A stretch of DNA of 43,096 nt from VFJL01 sp037147395 (GCA_037147395.1 JBAWVG010000007.1:1-43096); one strand, 5' to 3'; positions 7,846-16,526 are shown, counted from the first letter of the stretch. Notes: a model not told the origin generated them from the letters alone. Translations and numbers: made by a program.

Positions 7846-10800
7846 GATATACTGATCCACCGCAGCAAGCTCTTCCTCAAACTGAGGCAATAGCAGTGTC
7901 AATGCTGCGGTGTCTCCCCCCCTCCCCATCCTCCCCATCCTCTCCATCTGCTCACACAGATCACCCAACGCCAATGCACCGACCGCGCGCGACGATGACT
8001 TGAGCTTATGTGCTGCCGCACCCACTTCTAAGGGCTGCCCTATCTGATGAGCCGCGCGCAATTCAGTGGCTATCTTGGCCGAGCTCACACGAAAATCCCG
8101 CAAAAAATCATTAATCACTGCAGGGTCATTGCCCACAAACCCCTCGAGGATATGAACATCCAGAGGCAGTTTCTGGGTGACGGGAGTGTTGCTCGAAATG
8201 CCAATACCATTGCTCGATACGGTTGATACAATCGACTCGGTAACGGGCTTAACTCGTGGCAACCATTTTTCCAACATCACTTTTAAATGGATAAGCTGTA
8301 CCGGTTTACTCAGGTAATCATCCATCCCGATCTCCAAACAATGCTCCGCCTCGCCCTTCAATGCATTGGCAGTGAACGCAATGATGGGTGAGTGCGTTTT
8401 CCCAGATTCCGCTGCGCGGATGGCTGTGGTCAGTTGATAGCCATCCATCTCCGGCATATGTAAATCCGTGAGCAGCAATGCATAATGACCGCTCTCCCAA
8501 CGTTTTAGAGCTTCCCGACCATTACTGGCGATATCTGCTGCATATCCGAGCAAGGAGAGCTGCTGACGAACCACCTTCTGATTGATCTCATTATCCTCTG
8601 CAACGAGTATCAGGCTACCCTCTAGCAGAGCCTCTTCACGTGTGGGAGGGGTAACCCCAGCCTTGACCAGTATCGTGTCTTTCTCCTCATGCAACCGACC
8701 TGCAGCCATGGCTACCGCCTTGAGGAAGAGATCACGTCTCATGACATCACCATCCAGTGTGACAAGATCCACAGACTCGTTACGTCCATGATGTCTTCTC
8801 CCACGCCTAATGATCACAAACCGTGGTTCGGCCTGAATCTGATGATGGCCATGCTCGAGCACAACGAAATGAGGGTCAAGACCTTGACGTCGTTGGAAGG
8901 CAGCACGCAACTCCTCGACCGGGGGAGGTGCTTCATGACCAGCATCAATGACGAGTAGCCACTGACCCAGAGGGAGTGTATCAATTCGTCCCCGGGCTTG
9001 CTCCATATCAGACAAACGCTCAACCGATGCACCCCCATACTTTAGATAAGTGGCTAGGTCATCACCCAGACCGTCGTCGCTCCCCATCACCAGGCAGGAT
9101 AATCCCTTCAGATCATAAGACTTGTTGGTTGAGATCATCTGAACTGAGGAGGGTAAGAAGGGCAGTCTCACGGTAAAGGTCGATCCCCTCCCAAGCGTAC
9201 TCTGGACCCCGATCTTCCCACCCATCAGATCTGTCAGGTGATGAGAGATGGCCAATCCCAGCCCACTTCCGCCAAAGCGTCGTGTGGTCGAGGCATCCCC
9301 TTGGGTGAAAGACGAAAAAATTCTTCCCAGAGTCTCTTCATCCATACCGATTCCGTTATCGACGATACGAAACTCAACCACCAACTCACCCGGTCCAATC
9401 TCTGACATCAATGCACGCACAGATACCCGACTCCTGCGTGATTGCCCGCTGGAAAACTTGATTGCATTATTAATCAGATTGACTAGTACTTGTCTCAGCC
9501 TTAAGGCATCTCCTAAAACTTCCTCAGGAATTTCTGGATCGATGAAGAGGAGTAGCTCGACCTCGTTTCTGACGGCCAGGCTCTCTACCGTACCGCATGC
9601 CTTCTCCATCACCTCCATGATCGACATCGGCTCTCGTTCAATCTCCAACTTACCAGCCTCGATCTTAGAAAAATCAAGAATATCGTCGATGATCTCCAGC
9701 AGTGCAAAGGCCGATTCACGGATGAGATCTACCATCTCGGTCTGGTGGCCGGTGAGGCTACTCTGCTGCAACACATCGGCCATGCCGATCACCCCATTCA
9801 TCGGAGTCCTGATCTCGTGACTCATCGCAGCAAGGAATGTTGACTTGGCACGGTTTGCCTGCTCTGCCTCCAGACGGGCCTGATCGAGATCCTTCATGAT
9901 ATGAATCCGATCACTGATATCAACGCCTGAAGGGATCAGCTTGATCACTCCTCCATTGGAGTCATGGACCGGTACCAGCATGAAGTCAATGGTCATGAGA
10001 TCACCACCGATCATGCGAACATCCAGATCATGTCGCACGATTTGTCCCTGTAGGGCTCTCTCGATATCATCTCGTATCTGTGACTGCACTTCGGGGGAAT
10101 GAGAGAACCACCAAGTCTCCTCGAGCCTCTTGCCGATCACGTCTTGGCTCTGCACCCCCCCCGCCTCAAGCGCAGCACGGTTGATCTCCACCAGCACCCC
10201 ATCGGGCGTCATCTCACCGACAAAGGCAGCCATATTATCTACAATGGCCCGCAGTCGTTGCTCGCTTCCGCGCAGCGCTTGTTCCACTTGCTTGCGCTCT
10301 CGGATGTCGCGCATCAGACCGGTGAAGTAGCGTTTCCCACCCACAAAATATTCACTGACTGCCAGATACAGAGCGATGGGCTCACCATTCTTGTGAACCC
10401 CCTCAACCTCTCGACCCATCCCGACACCATGAGATCCCGATACATACTCTTGACCCTGCCCGGTCAGTCGGTATCGCACCATATAGCTCTCATGCTTACT
10501 ACGATGAGGCTCTGACATGAGGATACCGATATCCTGTCCGATCACTTCATCCCGGCTATATCCGAAGATCTTTTCCATAACCGGGTTAGTGGAGAGGATG
10601 ATTCCATTCTCATCGACCGTGACAACACAATCCTCCATATGCTCGACCACTGATCGGGTCTCCTCCTCCTTGCTAATAAGGACTGCATTTGCCTGCTCCA
10701 AATCTTCAGTCCGTGCCGCGACCCTTCCCTCCAAGTCCTGGTTAAGTGTTCGAAGATCATCCTCAGCAGACTTCCTCTCGTGGTTACTGATACTCAATCG

Positions 10801-11937
10801 TTCTGTCATGGCATTGAAGCTACGGGCCAACTGCCCGATCTCATCCCAACCTTGAACCGGCACACGGTGTTGCAGATTCCCTGCGGCGATATCCTGTGCA
10901 CTCCGGCTGAGGGTCTTTAAGGTATTAACTATGCGACGACTAAATAGTGCAGCCCCTAAGATGGCAGCAAGGAGTGTCAGACTCAGAATCAGCAGGCTGA
11001 ATGTACGTATCCGATGAACAGGAGCGAATACCTCGTCCGCATCCATCTTGACCTCCATTCCCCACCCCATGCGGGGCAGATAACGCCATGCCGCGACCAC
11101 CTCCTTGTTTCGGTAATCTACCGTGAGCCCTGATCCGCGTTCTCCATGAAGGCTGCTCCAGATTGCAGCAGACAAGGGAATCTTCAGTTTCAGAGCCGCA
11201 TCCGGTTCATCCTTTAAGGGAGCCATCACCAGAGCTGTATGAGCGTCCTCAAGACGTGTGACCACAGTCTCACCGGTGGCACCGAGACCTACATTATCTG
11301 TCAGCACCTTAAATACCTGCTCACTATAGATCTGCAATGCCAACACACCTTCAATCTTCCCTTGGACGACGATTGGAAATGCCATGAAAGCAGCGATGGC
11401 GCCGCCCGATGGAGCATAATACTCAAAGTCAGAGACACCACTTTGTAGCATGTTCAGTGCCTGCCGAGTGACGACGCCGAGCCCACTGCTGCGATAAGGA
11501 CCACTGATTAAGTCGGTAGCAAAGTCAGCCTCATGGGCATGCGAATAGACCACCATCCCCTGTGGAGAAATTAAAAATAGATCGTAATAACCCGCATCCT
11601 CAACAAACCGTTCAAAGTGATCTCGGTAGCTCGCATCCAATCGACGATAGGCGTCACTCTCCACTCCACTTTGACGAAATGTCCGGGCAAAGTCACTCAT
11701 GGCTGCGCGTGTTGTACTGGCGGTATGTATCACCCGGGTATCGAGAAGTCGTTCACGTAGGTAGCCATCGATCTGCTCGACTTTTTTATCTGCAATAGCG
11801 GATACCTGCTGAATAGCTGTTTTCTGTAGCTCAGTCTCGAAGGCGCGTAGGAGAGCGTATCCAGCCAGTAGAATTGGTAGCAGTGAGACCACCGCGAACC
11901 AAGCCATGAAACGCTGCGTGAGTGAGGTGAACTTCAT
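7834..11937 (-). CDS. Hybrid sensor histidine kinase (dCache-HAMP-PAS-PAS-HisKA-HATPase-REC-REC-Hpt)
   Basis: This is a 1367-residue membrane phosphorelay sensor. The N-terminal helix (about 10-31), an extracytoplasmic dCache-type ligand domain (about 35-305, with YYDLFLISPQGMVVYSHAHE) and a second helix (313-333) are followed by HAMP (335-385) and a coiled coil. Two PAS domains follow, at about 425-550 and 560-685. The phospho-accepting His707 is in MSHEIRTPMNG; the HATPase N, G1 and G2 boxes are LVNLINNAIKFS, DNGIGMD and GGSGLGLAI. A degenerate receiver-like region (943-1085) precedes an intact receiver with Asp1158 (LLLTDLHMPEMDGYQ) and Lys1211. A C-terminal Hpt domain carries His1310 (AHKLKSSSRAVG). 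The start overlaps the stop of the upstream binding-protein gene. No DNA-binding response regulator is adjacent, so its output partner is elsewhere. Confidence 0.93.
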   Translation of the reverse strand: MKFTSLTQRFMAWFAVVSLLPILLAGYALLRAFETELQKTAIQQVSAIADKKVEQIDGYLRERLLDTRVIHTASTTRAAMSDFARTFRQSGVESDAYRRLDASYRDHFERFVEDAGYYDLFLISPQGMVVYSHAHEADFATDLISGPYRSSGLGVVTRQALNMLQSGVSDFEYYAPSGGAIAAFMAFPIVVQGKIEGVLALQIYSEQVFKVLTDNVGLGATGETVVTRLEDAHTALVMAPLKDEPDAALKLKIPLSAAIWSSLHGERGSGLTVDYRNKEVVAAWRYLPRMGWGMEVKMDADEVFAPVHRIRTFSLLILSLTLLAAILGAALFSRRIVNTLKTLSRSAQDIAAGNLQHRVPVQGWDEIGQLARSFNAMTERLSISNHERKSAEDDLRTLNQDLEGRVAARTEDLEQANAVLISKEEETRSVVEHMEDCVVTVDENGIILSTNPVMEKIFGYSRDEVIGQDIGILMSEPHRSKHESYMVRYRLTGQGQEYVSGSHGVGMGREVEGVHKNGEPIALYLAVSEYFVGGKRYFTGLMRDIRERKQVEQALRGSEQRLRAIVDNMAAFVGEMTPDGVLVEINRAALEAGGVQSQDVIGKRLEETWWFSHSPEVQSQIRDDIERALQGQIVRHDLDVRMIGGDLMTIDFMLVPVHDSNGGVIKLIPSGVDISDRIHIMKDLDQARLEAEQANRAKSTFLAAMSHEIRTPMNGVIGMADVLQQSSLTGHQTEMVDLIRESAFALLEIIDDILDFSKIEAGKLEIEREPMSIMEVMEKACGTVESLAVRNEVELLLFIDPEIPEEVLGDALRLRQVLVNLINNAIKFSSGQSRRSRVSVRALMSEIGPGELVVEFRIVDNGIGMDEETLGRIFSSFTQGDASTTRRFGGSGLGLAISHHLTDLMGGKIGVQSTLGRGSTFTVRLPFLPSSVQMISTNKSYDLKGLSCLVMGSDDGLGDDLATYLKYGGASVERLSDMEQARGRIDTLPLGQWLLVIDAGHEAPPPVEELRAAFQRRQGLDPHFVVLEHGHHQIQAEPRFVIIRRGRRHHGRNESVDLVTLDGDVMRRDLFLKAVAMAAGRLHEEKDTILVKAGVTPPTREEALLEGSLILVAEDNEINQKVVRQQLSLLGYAADIASNGREALKRWESGHYALLLTDLHMPEMDGYQLTTAIRAAESGKTHSPIIAFTANALKGEAEHCLEIGMDDYLSKPVQLIHLKVMLEKWLPRVKPVTESIVSTVSSNGIGISSNTPVTQKLPLDVHILEGFVGNDPAVINDFLRDFRVSSAKIATELRAAHQIGQPLEVGAAAHKLKSSSRAVGALALGDLCEQMERMGRMGRGGDTAALTLLLPQFEEELAAVDQYIATL

Positions 11938-13190
11938 GGACTCTCTCTCTCAATCGTTTTTAGCAAGAGGCCCCACTCCTCTCGAGTACGGTAAGCCGGA
12001 AAAGGTGAAGGTTCAAGTGGGCGACCAGAGTCCCAGACAATGTCGAACTGTCCATCGGTCCGGGCCTTGCCAATCCGGGCCACTCTCCACACGTGGCGAG
12101 TGGCTGAATCGAGTGAAATCACGCCCTCCGGTGCGAGTAGGCTCTGTCTCAGAATCGTACGCTGCACCTGATTGGGTTCGGCTGAACCGGCCTCACGTGC
12201 CGCCTGAACCCAGAGCTGAAGGCTGATGTAAGAGGCCTCCATCGGGTCATCGATCACCGCTTTCTGGCCGTACCGATTATGAAATCGTTGTAAGAATGCC
12301 TGATTCTGTGGTGTCTGGATGCTTTGGAAATAATTCCAGGCGGCATAGTGACCCGCCATCGGTGGGGCATCTTTGCCTGCTAGATCAACTTCTGAAATGC
12401 TGAACGACAGCACCGGTATCTTGTCTGGCGTGATTCCGACCCTGTTAAGCTCACGAAAGAAGGCGACCGTACTGTCACCCTCAACAGTATTCAGAATCAT
12501 ATCCGGTCGTTGTCGGAGGATATCTGCTACCAGCTCGACCACCTCACTTGATCCCAAGGGAAGGTAGCGTTCTCCCACCACCTTAGCCCCCTGTGCAGCC
12601 AGTAAATCCTTAATAAGGAGGTGGGTCACTCGTGGGAAAATATAGTCCGACCCGACTAAGTACACTCGCTTATTGGGTTTGTTGTGCTTGTCGAGTGTCT
12701 CCAATGCCCAATGCACCACCGGTGCAGCCTGTTGATTCGGTGTGGCACCGGTATAGATGATATTGGGCGATTGCTCCACCCCTTCATACTGAACCGAGTA
12801 AAAGAGCAGTCCCTGGTACCTCTCGACCACAGATTTAACTGCTTGACGACAGGTGGATGTCCAGCAGCCGAAGAGTACCTTGACCTTATCTTCTGTGATG
12901 AGTCGCTCTGCCTGTTGCCCGCAATATAGGGGATCTGAGCGACAATCAATAACTACCGGTTCGATCTTTTGGCCATTGATGCCGCCTGCTGCATTTACCT
13001 CTTCGATCGCTAGTTGCAGTACATCTACCAGCGGTCTTTCTCTGGTTGCCATGGGGCCGGTTAAAGAGTGCAGTATGCCGATCTTAATGCTAGGAAGATT
13101 AGACGCATAATGCTGCCACGCCATAAAAGCAGAAATCAATAGAACAACCATGAGCGCTAGCGTAGCGCTAACTCTGTAGCTGGTCTTCAC
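11934..13190 (-). CDS. Periplasmic substrate-binding protein, urea/amide/branched-chain amino acid type
   Basis: This 418-residue type I periplasmic-binding-fold protein has an uncleaved-looking N-terminal helix or signal (VSATLALMVVLLISAFMAWQ). It continues with IKIGILHSLTGPMATRERPL, AIEEVNAAGGINGQKIEPVV and VKVLFGCWTSTCRQAVKSVV, and later VYLVGSDYIFPRVTH. These strings are typical of the UrtA/FmdD/AmiC branch, which binds urea, short amides or related ligands. There are no permease or ATPase genes next to it. Its stop overlaps the ATG of the hybrid kinase, so it more likely acts as a ligand receptor for that kinase than as a transporter component. The ligand cannot be read from sequence. 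Confidence 0.85.
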   Translation of the reverse strand: MKTSYRVSATLALMVVLLISAFMAWQHYASNLPSIKIGILHSLTGPMATRERPLVDVLQLAIEEVNAAGGINGQKIEPVVIDCRSDPLYCGQQAERLITEDKVKVLFGCWTSTCRQAVKSVVERYQGLLFYSVQYEGVEQSPNIIYTGATPNQQAAPVVHWALETLDKHNKPNKRVYLVGSDYIFPRVTHLLIKDLLAAQGAKVVGERYLPLGSSEVVELVADILRQRPDMILNTVEGDSTVAFFRELNRVGITPDKIPVLSFSISEVDLAGKDAPPMAGHYAAWNYFQSIQTPQNQAFLQRFHNRYGQKAVIDDPMEASYISLQLWVQAAREAGSAEPNQVQRTILRQSLLAPEGVISLDSATRHVWRVARIGKARTDGQFDIVWDSGRPLEPSPFPAYRTREEWGLLLKTIERESP

Positions 13191-13247
13191 GGCCTAGCTT
13201 CCATTGGGCTCAGGTCTCCGATCGAGATGGTTTGGATAGTAGCCCCT

Positions 13248-13268
13248 TCATCATAGACACTATGATGA
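13248..13268. promoter_or_regulatory. Perfect 9-bp-arm palindrome upstream of the binding protein/kinase operon
   Basis: TCATCATAG (13248-13256) and CTATGATGA (13260-13268) are perfect reverse complements around a 3-base centre. On the minus strand a -10-like GATAAT ends at 13268, so the palindrome would lie over the predicted transcription start of the operon. That is the usual place for a repressor operator. No T-run follows on either strand, which argues against a terminator for the neighbouring reductase gene. Confidence 0.5.
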
Positions 13269-13337
13269 TTATCCGGAACAGATCGTTACACAACACTCAC
13301 TCAGAAGGCAGGCTGATCCCGACTTTCCAGTGAGTGG

Positions 13338-14429
13338 TTAGCTCATATCAAGAAGAGGGTAGTCGGTGTAGCCCTTGGCATCACCACCATAGAAGGTCGA
13401 AGGATCGGGCTTATTGAGATGTGCGCCCCGAGAGAAACGCATGGGCAGATCAGGATTAGCGATAAATAGCACACCGAATGCCACCATATCGGCCTCTTTT
13501 CTGCCAAGCGCGGCATTGGCTCGTACGAGGTCGTAGCCGCTATTCGTGATGTATACCCCCTTCCAGATCCGCTTCAGATTGACCAGCTCGAATGCGGGGC
13601 CTGCTGCATTGGGTGCCTCCTTCCCCATTTCAGTTACATGAAGATAGGAAAGACCAAACCGGTTGAGCTGTTCAACAGCATAACTGAATGTCACTTCAGG
13701 ATTGGAGTCAAACATATCGTTAAAAGGCTGTAGAGGTGACAAACGAATACCCACACGATTCGCCCCCCAGACCGAGCATACCGCATCAGTCACCTCAAGC
13801 ATCAACCTCATCCGGTTCTCGACAGAACCCCCATAAAGATCGGTCCGATGATTACTCCCATCACGAAGAAACTGATCAAGCAGATATCCATTAGCACCAT
13901 GAATTTCCACTCCGTCAAAACCCGCAGAGAGGGCATTCTCAGCACCGGTGCGATAGTCTTCAATGATGCCTTCGATCTCTGCACGATCGAGTGCACGTGG
14001 AGTTACAAAATCTTTTAATCCTTGATAAGTAACGGCCTGCCCCGCAGGTTTAATTGCGGATGGCGCCACTGGCAAAGATTCATTAGGCTGGAGTGAAGGG
14101 TGCGAGATACGGCCCACATGCCACAACTGCAGGAAGATTCTCCCGCCTCTGGCATGAACCGCATCGGTGACCTGCCTCCACCCTTCCACCTGATCCTGGC
14201 TATGGATTCCTGGGGTTGATGGATAACCCACCCCCTGGGGGGATATTTGTGATGCCTCTGAGATTATCAGGCCGGCGCTGGCTCGTTGAGTGTAATACTC
14301 TACATTGAGCGGCTGAGGTACATTGCCCTTCCCGGCGCGGTTACGCGTGAGTGGCGCGAGCACCATTCGATTCGACAGAGTGTATGGACCGAGCTGGATG
14401 GGGGATAAGACAGTAATTTCGTTCCTCAT
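13338..14429 (-). CDS. Old Yellow Enzyme family ene-reductase (NemA-like)
   Basis: This FMN-dependent NADPH oxidoreductase of the TIM-barrel OYE family reduces activated alkenes, N-ethylmaleimide-type electrophiles or nitro compounds. From the chosen start the protein is 363 residues, the family norm. It has LSNRMVLAPLTRNRA at the N-terminus, the histidine/asparagine pair in EIHGANGYLLDQFLRD, and the family string YGGSVENRMRLMLE. The Shine-Dalgarno AAGGA lies 6 nt before the ATG at 14429; the open frame reaches 14474 but those codons precede the ribosome site. It lies 53 nt downstream of the Cys-rich secreted protein gene in the same direction, so the two may be cotranscribed. Confidence 0.92.
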   Translation of the reverse strand: MRNEITVLSPIQLGPYTLSNRMVLAPLTRNRAGKGNVPQPLNVEYYTQRASAGLIISEASQISPQGVGYPSTPGIHSQDQVEGWRQVTDAVHARGGRIFLQLWHVGRISHPSLQPNESLPVAPSAIKPAGQAVTYQGLKDFVTPRALDRAEIEGIIEDYRTGAENALSAGFDGVEIHGANGYLLDQFLRDGSNHRTDLYGGSVENRMRLMLEVTDAVCSVWGANRVGIRLSPLQPFNDMFDSNPEVTFSYAVEQLNRFGLSYLHVTEMGKEAPNAAGPAFELVNLKRIWKGVYITNSGYDLVRANAALGRKEADMVAFGVLFIANPDLPMRFSRGAHLNKPDPSTFYGGDAKGYTDYPLLDMS

Positions 14430-14482
14430 AATCATTCCTTTGTTAATTTCAAGGTACAACAACCTTAGAGCCACAAGCTTTA

Positions 14483-14884
14483 TTAGTTTCCACTCCTAAC
14501 TGTGGCATTGACCTTACCAGACTCAGCATAAGGCTTACAATAAAGTTTAGACGGAAAATCCTTAGTCCTATGATGATTCTTGATGATATCTCCACCACTC
14601 TTTATGCACTCCATGGTCGCCTTGTCTTGACTTGCAAAGTGCTCATTTGTCCCGGGCTTTGCCGAAATTGGCGGCACTTTCTCCCTGATTTTGCGACATG
14701 TGCCAGGCTCATCTGCTGCAAGCGGGATATTTTTCATAGGGGGTAGAGCGCATAGCCTGCAGGGGTCTCCCGGGCAGAGACAACCGCTGCAATCCGCTTG
14801 AACAGGGGCAGCGGACATTCCCAGAGCCAAAGTGATGACAAATGGAATGATCACTCTTATCCCATTAATTGATCTAATACGCAT
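14483..14884 (-). CDS. Small secreted cysteine-rich protein, unrecognised
   Basis: I do not recognise this 133-residue protein. A clear signal peptide (IIPFVITLALGMSAAPVQA, likely cleavage after residue 30) exports a mature domain of about 103 residues with eight cysteines, at 32, 35, 37, 42, 45, 63, 93 and 116. Five of them are packed in DCSGCLCPGDPCRLC. The even number and periplasmic export suggest either disulfide bonds or binding of a metal or cofactor by the clustered cysteines. GAGG is found upstream of the ATG with somewhat long spacing. It precedes the OYE reductase gene on the same strand. Function is unknown. Confidence 0.75.
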   Translation of the reverse strand: MRIRSINGIRVIIPFVITLALGMSAAPVQADCSGCLCPGDPCRLCALPPMKNIPLAADEPGTCRKIREKVPPISAKPGTNEHFASQDKATMECIKSGGDIIKNHHRTKDFPSKLYCKPYAESGKVNATVRSGN

Positions 14885-15017
14885 AATGATTCATCCTCAA
14901 ATCAAAATAGTTTCCCATTGCAGCACCAATGCAAACACATAGCCACCATACTGTCAGAGCTACTGCCACGAGATATCTTGCAACAAGATTTATTAGTCAT
15001 GATGCATCAGTCGGCAC

Positions 15018-15040
15018 CAGACATTTGAGAGTAATGTCTG
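15018..15040. repeat. Perfect hairpin downstream of the SemiSWEET-like gene
   Basis: CAGACATT (15018-15025) and AATGTCTG (15033-15040) form a perfect 8-bp stem with a 7-base loop, about 70 nt past the stop of the leftward SemiSWEET-like gene. No T-run follows, so it may be a 3'-end stabiliser or protein site. A smaller one, ATCTTG-CAA-CAAGAT, is at 14975-14989. The rest of 14885-15111 shows no gene. Confidence 0.4.
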
Positions 15041-15111
15041 CCTACTCTAGTTGGGGATAGTTGCCCACAGTTTCGCTGCCGGCGTGCTAAATTTAGGGAT
15101 GGACTCGATAC

Positions 15112-15372
15112 TCATCGATGCATCAACTTCAGAGTCAATACCACACTTGCGAGGACAATCGTAATGGCATTGGCGATGATGATCGGCCAACTGCCCAGCA
15201 TGACACCATAGACAAACCACATCGCCACCCCTGCCGTAAAGAGACTATACATCGGCAGAGATACACCGGAGAGGTCGCGGGTCTGCCATGACTTTAAAGC
15301 CTGGGGAACGAATGCTACGGTCGTCAGAACTGCGGCCGCATACCCGACTAGGTTATCAAGATCGAACAACAT
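15112..15372 (-). CDS. SemiSWEET-like PQ-loop membrane protein
   Basis: This protein has three hydrophobic helices with the PQ-loop signature FVPQALKSWQTRDLSGVSL in the first. SemiSWEETs dimerise to form a small sugar channel in bacteria. From MLFDLDNLVGY at 15372 the product is 86 residues, normal for the family. An in-frame ATG at 15420 would add 16 polar, cysteine-containing residues (MTRCCSKRSNKRII) that do not fit. Neither start has a strong Shine-Dalgarno. It stands alone between a Cys-rich secreted protein and a divergent secreted protein. The transported solute cannot be predicted. Confidence 0.82.
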   Translation of the reverse strand: MLFDLDNLVGYAAAVLTTVAFVPQALKSWQTRDLSGVSLPMYSLFTAGVAMWFVYGVMLGSWPIIIANAITIVLASVVLTLKLMHR

Positions 15373-15543
15373 GCCATGAATGATACGTTTGTTTGATCGC
15401 TTGGAGCAACACCTGGTCACCGTTTTTGAGAGATAATGCTACCTTAGGAAGGGTCATGTATATCTCGGTATTCAAGAGCAGATGATGGTCCAGACAGAAT
15501 CATCAATGAGGTACGGTCTCAGGCAAATCACTCCTGATTTTAA

Positions 15544-15972
15544 ATGCTGACAACATGGCTTGAACGCGGCTGCGACCACTTAATTTTACTAATACTTAGA
15601 AACAAGACTTTGAGAAAATTAATTATCACTTTGATTACTTGTATGCCCATGATCTGCCACGGACAGCAAGATCTTCAGCTCGTTTGTATCGGAGAGAGTA
15701 TCTATACAAAACCAGGTACCGATCCAAGTACAGAGCCCATGACCCAGACCTTCTCCTTTGTTGGCGGAAAGTTACATGGATTCATACCCTGCCAGTGGTC
15801 GGAAGAGGTGATCATGTGTGATGCAGAGAAAGTGAAGACCGGTAGCGCGATCGCTGTTAACCAAACCAGTATCAATCGATCTTCAAACATTGTGACGGAT
15901 ATTTCTGAAGGCAGGAAAGGTGGAGTGGTCACCTTTACCGGCCAGTGCTCGCCCATCCCGCCAAGATTCTAG
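15544..15972 (+). CDS. Putative exported protein, unrecognised
   Basis: This 142-residue product matches no family I can name. A hydrophobic export signal spans about residues 24-40 (LRKLIITLITCMPMICHG), so the mature protein is about 100 residues beginning QQDLQLVCIGESIY. Three cysteines follow in the mature part (LVCIGE, FIPCQW, IMCDAE) and one near the C-terminus (TGQCSPIPPRF). The 23-residue segment before the signal is unusual, and a start nearer the signal, for example the TTG at 15610, is possible. No clear Shine-Dalgarno is seen. It is convergent with the small gene at 16033-16245. Confidence 0.6.
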   Translation: MLTTWLERGCDHLILLILRNKTLRKLIITLITCMPMICHGQQDLQLVCIGESIYTKPGTDPSTEPMTQTFSFVGGKLHGFIPCQWSEEVIMCDAEKVKTGSAIAVNQTSINRSSNIVTDISEGRKGGVVTFTGQCSPIPPRF

Positions 15973-15986
15973 CAGTTCACTTCTTC

Positions 15987-16007
15987 AATACCCCCGGGGG
16001 GGGTATT
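15987..16007. terminator. G/C-tract hairpin between convergent small genes
   Basis: AATACCCCC (15987-15995) pairs perfectly with GGGGGTATT (15999-16007) around a GGG loop. It starts 15 bases after the stop of the exported protein gene and lies between two convergent stops. It could end transcription from both sides, though neither strand has a T-run after it. Confidence 0.45.
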
Positions 16008-16032
16008 ACGCTGAGTACCGGGACTACCTACT

Positions 16033-16245
16033 TCATGCTTTGGTACTGATGGTGGTACCGGTCTTTTGACCCTCGGTATTGACCATCGTGGGGGTCGTGT
16101 GTACTTCGGTCGGTTGAACAGTATGACCGACCCTCTCCTTTTTACCCTCTTGTTTTTCAACGGTACGGTCTTCTGCACTCTTCTGAGTGGTGTTAATTTG
16201 TTGGGAGCCCGTCGTAGAAACGAAGTAAACCGAATCAATTGCCAT
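16033..16245 (-). CDS. Small hydrophilic Thr/Lys-rich protein, unrecognised
   Basis: This is a 70-residue product with no signal or membrane segment. It begins MAIDSVYFVSTTGSQQINTT and is then very polar, with repeated short Thr/Val/Lys stretches (EVHTTPTMVNTEGQKTGTT). It looks disordered. The start is chosen because AGGAG sits 6 nt before the ATG at 16245, which is among the better ribosome sites in this window and argues that the gene is real. An overlapping frame on the same strand lacks such a site and is a shadow. Function is unknown. Confidence 0.6.
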   Translation of the reverse strand: MAIDSVYFVSTTGSQQINTTQKSAEDRTVEKQEGKKERVGHTVQPTEVHTTPTMVNTEGQKTGTTISTKA

Positions 16246-16526
16246 GAACATCTCCTACATTAATAGAAACAATGGACACAATGACCACCTACCTAGCTTA
16301 ACGGCCTCTTTCGTACTTACTTGAGAGGAAAATGTAATAAATTATGAGCCACTCCGTAATTGCTGAGCAATAATGGATTATTAATGACTATATACAGATG
16401 GTTACGATATCGTGATGGTCGAGATGTTGACCATACATGAAGTAAGTTCCTTCGCTTTCAATGGTACCATCACTACATATTGATTATGTTAACCGAATAT
16501 TCACAGAATTATCTATAGGTAGCGAT
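16246..16526. other. AT-rich intergenic region before yaeQ
   Basis: This gap lies between two divergent genes and must contain both promoters. It has short palindromes, ATTGCT-G-AGCAAT near 16356-16368 and ACGATATCGT near 16404-16413. An open frame enters yaeQ from 16461, but those residues do not belong to the family. No RNA gene is seen. Confidence 0.4.

Noticed and set aside
7900..7950. Short tandem CCTCCCCAT repeat
   Set aside because: It is explained by the Met-Gly-Arg repeat near the C-terminus of the kinase Hpt domain and is too short to be a regulatory array.
9248..9820. A 190-codon open frame antisense to the kinase domain
   Set aside because: Serine-rich shadow of the strongly coding HisKA/HATPase region, with no motif of its own.
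15969..16238. An 89-codon open frame overlapping the small gene on the minus strand
   Set aside because: Arg/Pro-rich frame that lacks a Shine-Dalgarno, while the overlapping frame has a good one.
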